Shown: positions 31,484-34,712 of the stretch, piece after piece | Numbering within the stretch: the stretch's first letter is position 1 | Layout: each line of letters starts with the position of its first letter | Source: Actinomycetaceae bacterium | Lineage (GTDB): Bacteria > Actinomycetota > Actinomycetes > Actinomycetales > Actinomycetaceae | DNA: 34,712 bases | Direction: 5' to 3' | Assembly: GCA_030537795.1 (NCBI GenBank) | Contig: JAUNVE010000020.1 | Location: 1-34,712, forward strand | Notes under the pieces: model-generated | The model's input: the letters and a program-made list of their open reading frames with translations, nothing else | Told to the model about the DNA's origin: nothing | Database searches by the model: none | Position numbers and translations under genes: made by a program

Positions 31484-33037
31484 TCAGTCCTTCTTAAACA
31501 TGCCGAGCATGCGGTGTGTGACGGTGAAGCCGCCAAAAATGTTGATGGATGCGACGACGATGGCGATAAAAGACAGGGACATAACCAGCGGGTTGGCTGA
31601 GCCTACCTGAAGTATCGCACCGACGAGAATGATGCCCGATATCGCATTCGTGACTGACATCAGGGGGGTGTGTAGCGAGTGTGTGACTGCAGTAATGACG
31701 TAGAACCCCACGACGATAGCCAGGGCGAGCACCATGTAGTGTCCGATGACGGCAAAGGGGGAGATCAAAATAAGCAGACTCACTAATACGGCGGCCACGG
31801 CCATCCAGCCGAATTGAAGACGTTTCTTCCGTGCCGCAGTACGTGATTCTTCGGCAACTCGAGCAGCTTCGGCGGCAGGATCGGGCTTCACCGAGGAGGG
31901 AGCGGCAGGTGCCGCTGACACCTTAACGGGCGGCGGCGGCCACATCACTTCTCCGTTGAGAGTGACGGCAACCCCGCGGAGCACTTCATCATCCATGTCG
32001 AGGACGAGCTCGCCGTCTTTTTCTGGAGTAGCAAGCTTGAGGAGGTTAACGATGTTCTGGCTGTAGAGTTGCGAGGACTGTGAGGGAAGGCGTCCAGCGA
32101 GGTCGGTGACACCAATAATGATGACACCGTTATCGGTGACCACCCGTTCACCGGGTTTCGTCAGTTCACAGTTACCGCCATTGGCGGCAGCCATATCGAC
32201 AATGACTGAGCCGGGTTTCATTCCGGCGACGGCTTCTTTGGTGAGCAAAATGGGGGAGCGGCGCCCAGGAATATTAGCGGTGGTGATAACGATGTCATTT
32301 TGTGCCGCCTGCTCTGTGTAGAGGCGGAGGGCGGCATCGCGCTGATCGTCCGTCATTTCTTTGGCGTAGCCATCGGAGGACACTTCTTGAGCGGCTGGAA
32401 TGGCGATGAATTCTGCGCCCATCGATTCGACTTGTTCACCAACCTCCGGGCGAACATCGGTGGCGGAAACTTTCGCTCCAATTGATTGAGCAGTGCCGAT
32501 GGCGGCGAGGCCAGCCACCCCGGCTCCAATGACGTAGACACAAGCCGGAGGGAATTTACCGGCGGCAGTGACTTCGCCGTTAAGGATGCGTCCAAACTCG
32601 CTAGCGGCTTCAATGACCGCACGGTATCCGGCGACATTTGCCATTGAGGAAAGCACGTCCATGGACTGTGCGCGGGAAATACGTGGCACGGTATCCATTG
32701 CCAGCGCGGTAATTCCTCGTTCGGAGCAGTGTTGGATCAGTTCTGGATTGCGCGCGGGGGCTAGGCGTGAGATCAGCGTGGACCCCGGGCGCATGAGGTT
32801 GAGTTGTTCCGATGTGGGCTCATCAAGAGCGAGCACAATGTCGGCTCCCCATGCGTCCTCGGCGGACACAATGGTGGCGCCGGCTTCGGTATATTGGGAA
32901 TCGGGGTAGTGTGATCGGGCACCAGCATCTGCTTCAATTGATACGTCATACCCGAGTTTGATCAGTCCTGTTACGGATTTAGGGGTGGCGGCAACGAGTG
33001 GTTGCGCCTCCCGCTCTTTCGGCACGCCTATGCGCAC
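31484..33037 (-). CDS. pntA: NAD(P) transhydrogenase alpha subunit, one-piece (PntA)
   Basis: 517 aa, carrying both the NAD-binding domain I and the membrane part that many species encode separately. Domain I: MRIGVPKEREAQPLVAATP, alanine-dehydrogenase-like fold, VIGAGVAGLAAIGTA, MKPGSVIVDMAA. A proline/alanine-rich linker (PPPPVKVSAAPAAPSS) leads to about four C-terminal helices (FYVITAVTHSLHTPLMSVTNAISGI). GTG 33037 has AAAGGAG 6 bases upstream. It forms a two-gene operon with pntB, which delivers NADPH from the proton gradient. Confidence 0.96.
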   Translation of the reverse strand: MRIGVPKEREAQPLVAATPKSVTGLIKLGYDVSIEADAGARSHYPDSQYTEAGATIVSAEDAWGADIVLALDEPTSEQLNLMRPGSTLISRLAPARNPELIQHCSERGITALAMDTVPRISRAQSMDVLSSMANVAGYRAVIEAASEFGRILNGEVTAAGKFPPACVYVIGAGVAGLAAIGTAQSIGAKVSATDVRPEVGEQVESMGAEFIAIPAAQEVSSDGYAKEMTDDQRDAALRLYTEQAAQNDIVITTANIPGRRSPILLTKEAVAGMKPGSVIVDMAAANGGNCELTKPGERVVTDNGVIIIGVTDLAGRLPSQSSQLYSQNIVNLLKLATPEKDGELVLDMDDEVLRGVAVTLNGEVMWPPPPVKVSAAPAAPSSVKPDPAAEAARVAEESRTAARKKRLQFGWMAVAAVLVSLLILISPFAVIGHYMVLALAIVVGFYVITAVTHSLHTPLMSVTNAISGIILVGAILQVGSANPLVMSLSFIAIVVASINIFGGFTVTHRMLGMFKKD

Positions 33038-33117
33038 GGTAACTCCTTTAAATGGCAGATGGGAATCGGTAGCATATCCCTCTTCGAGGATAACGATTGA
33101 ACTATTGGGGCGGGGCT

Positions 33118-33147
33118 AAAAAAGAGAACTTTAAGCACTCTTTAAGT
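33118..33147 (-). terminator. Probable terminator of hemL
   Basis: On the minus strand ACTTAAAG-AGTG-CTTAAAGT (one mismatch) is followed by TCTCTTTTTT, the best U-tract in the window. The stem is A+T-rich and weak. The same bases form a direct repeat CTTTAAG (33129-33135 and 33140-33146), one helical turn apart, so a role as binding site upstream of pntA cannot be excluded. Confidence 0.5.
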
Positions 33148-33186
33148 CATCATGGGAAACCCTTATTTGGCTTGGACATGGTTATA

Positions 33187-34560
33187 TCAGAGGTGCTCCG
33201 CGGCAGCCCGTGCCGCTGCTGGAAGAGCATCGAGAATGCGGGCGATGTCTTCATCGGAATGAGCCGCTGATACGAACCATGCTTCAAATGGGGAAGGCGG
33301 CAAGTAAATGCCGGCCTCGAGCATCGAATGGAAGAACGCGCGGTAGGCATCTTGATTCTGCGATTTAGCTTCATCGTAGGTGGTGACGCCCGTTTCAGCG
33401 GGCGCTTCTCCGAAGAATACGGAGAAGAGGCTACCAGCCGAGTTCAGGGCGTAGGGGATGCCTTCTTCGGTAAGTGCGTGACGCACTCCGTCACGTAGTA
33501 CCTGGGATACTGAGTCAATGCGTTCATAAATGAGTGGGGTGGCGAGTGTGAGGGTTGCTAAACCAGCCGCGGTGGCGAGTGGATTACCCGACAGCGTGCC
33601 GGCCTGGTAGACCGGTCCAGTTGGTGCCAGTAGATCCATGAGGTCGGCGCGACCGGCGACTGCCGCTAACGGCATTCCACCGCCGATTACTTTTCCGAAG
33701 GTGAAAAGGTCAGGTGAGTAGCTGGGGACAGCTCGAGTATTTCCATAGTTGCGGTTCTTGGTGCCATTTTCCGGCAAAGCTTCGTAACCCCAGAAACCTG
33801 CGGATGACACGCGGAAACCCGTGAGAACCTCATCAAAAATAAGGAGGGCACCGTGGGAGCGCGTGATCTCAGATAGAAATGCGTTGAAACCTTTAGGTGG
33901 AGTAATGACTCCCATATTGGCAGGTGCTGCTTCGGTAATAACAGCAGCGATTTCATCGCCGCGTTGATCAAATACCGCCTGGACCGCTTCTTTGTCGCCG
34001 TAAGGAACAACGATAGTATCTTTACTCGTTCCTTCGGTTACACCGGCCGACCCGGGGAGACCGGCGGTCGCGACTCCAGAGCCTGCTTCAGCGAGCAAAG
34101 AATCAGAGTGTCCGTGATAGCAACCGGCGAACTTGATCAGGAGGTCGCGTCCAGTTGCTCCGCGAGCCAGACGAATGGCAGTCATCGTCGCTTCTGTTCC
34201 AGTGGAAACAAAACGAACCTTTTGCACGATCTTAATGCGACGGATGACTTCTTCCGCTAATTCAATTTCGCCAAGAGTGGGGGCGCCGAAGCTCAATCCG
34301 TAGTCGGCGGCTCGTTTCACCGCCTCGACTACTTTCGGGTGGGTATGACCCAGTAGCGCTGGTCCCCACGTCCCCACTAAATCGACATAGCGGCGTCCTT
34401 CAACATCGCGAACAATGGACTGCCCGGCAGATTCAATGAACCGAGGAGTACCGCCGACGCTTCCATAGGCGCGAACAGGCGAATCAACGCCCCCGGGGAT
34501 TACGTTTTGTGCACGCTCAAATAGTTCGTCATTCGTCAAGCAAGACTGTTCGCCCGACAT
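33187..34560 (-). CDS. hemL: Glutamate-1-semialdehyde 2,1-aminomutase (HemL)
   Basis: PLP enzyme that makes 5-aminolevulinate for haem and other tetrapyrroles by the C5 route. Motifs: [19 protein letters not shown] near the start, [55 protein letters not shown], and the PLP lysine in [16 protein letters not shown] 34560 (MSGEQ) gives 457 aa, close to other actinobacterial HemL, and is preceded by GAGGCGAG. However, the same frame stays open for the remaining 152 bases to the window edge, including an ATG at 34641, so an N-terminal extension or a fusion to an upstream gene is possible. Confidence 0.93.
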   Translation of the reverse strand: MSGEQSCLTNDELFERAQNVIPGGVDSPVRAYGSVGGTPRFIESAGQSIVRDVEGRRYVDLVGTWGPALLGHTHPKVVEAVKRAADYGLSFGAPTLGEIELAEEVIRRIKIVQKVRFVSTGTEATMTAIRLARGATGRDLLIKFAGCYHGHSDSLLAEAGSGVATAGLPGSAGVTEGTSKDTIVVPYGDKEAVQAVFDQRGDEIAAVITEAAPANMGVITPPKGFNAFLSEITRSHGALLIFDEVLTGFRVSSAGFWGYEALPENGTKNRNYGNTRAVPSYSPDLFTFGKVIGGGMPLAAVAGRADLMDLLAPTGPVYQAGTLSGNPLATAAGLATLTLATPLIYERIDSVSQVLRDGVRHALTEEGIPYALNSAGSLFSVFFGEAPAETGVTTYDEAKSQNQDAYRAFFHSMLEAGIYLPPSPFEAWFVSAAHSDEDIARILDALPAAARAAAEHL

Positions 34561-34712
34561 ATCACGGCTCGCCTCATCTGCGACCTGGTCTTCCCACGGT
34601 CGCGGTAACCCTCCGCCCAACGCGCCCGCCGGCGTGAGCATCTCACGATCAAACTCATCGTGAGCTTCATCCGTAAAGGGATCGGCAGAGGATAGTGGTC
34701 GTTCGAAATCAG

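Noticed and set aside
33129-33146. CTTTAAG direct repeat as a transcription-factor site for pntA
   Set aside because: The U-tract next to it and its place after hemL make a terminator more likely; kept only as an alternative.
1-34712. CRISPR arrays, insertion sequences, tRNA or rRNA genes, phage genes
   Set aside because: No regularly spaced repeats, transposase-like products, tRNA-like cloverleaf or rRNA motifs were seen.

Overview
The window looks like chromosomal DNA of a Gram-positive actinobacterium of moderate G+C, plausibly of the Actinomycetaceae/Arcanobacterium–Trueperella type. That placement is an inference from gene families, not a search. The evidence: an inositol operon whose second gene is the corynebacterial-type Cgl0158 aldolase-like protein, short actinobacterial promoters with several apparently leaderless genes, GTG starts, and strong GC-rich hairpins with poor U-tracts as terminators. 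Almost all of the window is densely packed, intact metabolic genes. I see no CRISPR array, tRNA, rRNA, insertion sequence or phage gene.

Layout. (1) 1-1214: 3' end of a PLP-enzyme-like gene overlapping an APH(6)-type small-molecule kinase, visibly more A+T-rich than the rest. (2) 1361-8266: myo-inositol catabolism, iolC, a Cgl0158-type aldolase, iolB and iolD in one operon closed by a 16-bp terminator, then iolA with its own promoter. Both promoters carry a 10-bp box that fits the IolR motif I recall from Corynebacterium. (3) 8371-11772: TauE/SafE-type permease and ACT-domain malic enzyme on the minus strand, divergent from a LacI-type regulator. (4) 11940-13076: zinc alcohol dehydrogenase. 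(5) 13077-20199: a highly structured intergenic region, a small two-helix membrane protein, then a tight run of a DASS (SLC13) carrier, a soluble histidine kinase with a degenerate receiver plus a cyclic-nucleotide-binding-like domain, a receiver-only response regulator, a CPBP-type membrane protein and an SDR-TspO fusion. This is the most unusual part of the window. (6) 20391-22091: a protein of unknown function and an RluA-type pseudouridine synthase. (7) 22145-27943: Gfo/Idh/MocA oxidoreductase, sulfurtransferase, Rid-family protein, DUF4862-like protein, AXE1-type acetyl esterase and glycerate kinase. (8) 28133-34712, all minus strand: hemL, then pntA-pntB, then an SQR-like flavoprotein followed by an unlisted 59-codon gene.

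How they fit together. The iol genes convert inositol-derived 2-keto/5-deoxy intermediates to DHAP and acetyl/propionyl-CoA, although the first enzymes (iolG, iolE), a transporter and iolR are not in this window. The DASS carrier (predicted C4-dicarboxylate or citrate uptake) and the malic enzyme could act on the same acids. The two-component proteins next to the carrier have no obvious DNA-binding output, so they probably signal by protein contact or through a remote partner. PntAB supplies NADPH, and the SQR feeds electrons to quinones.
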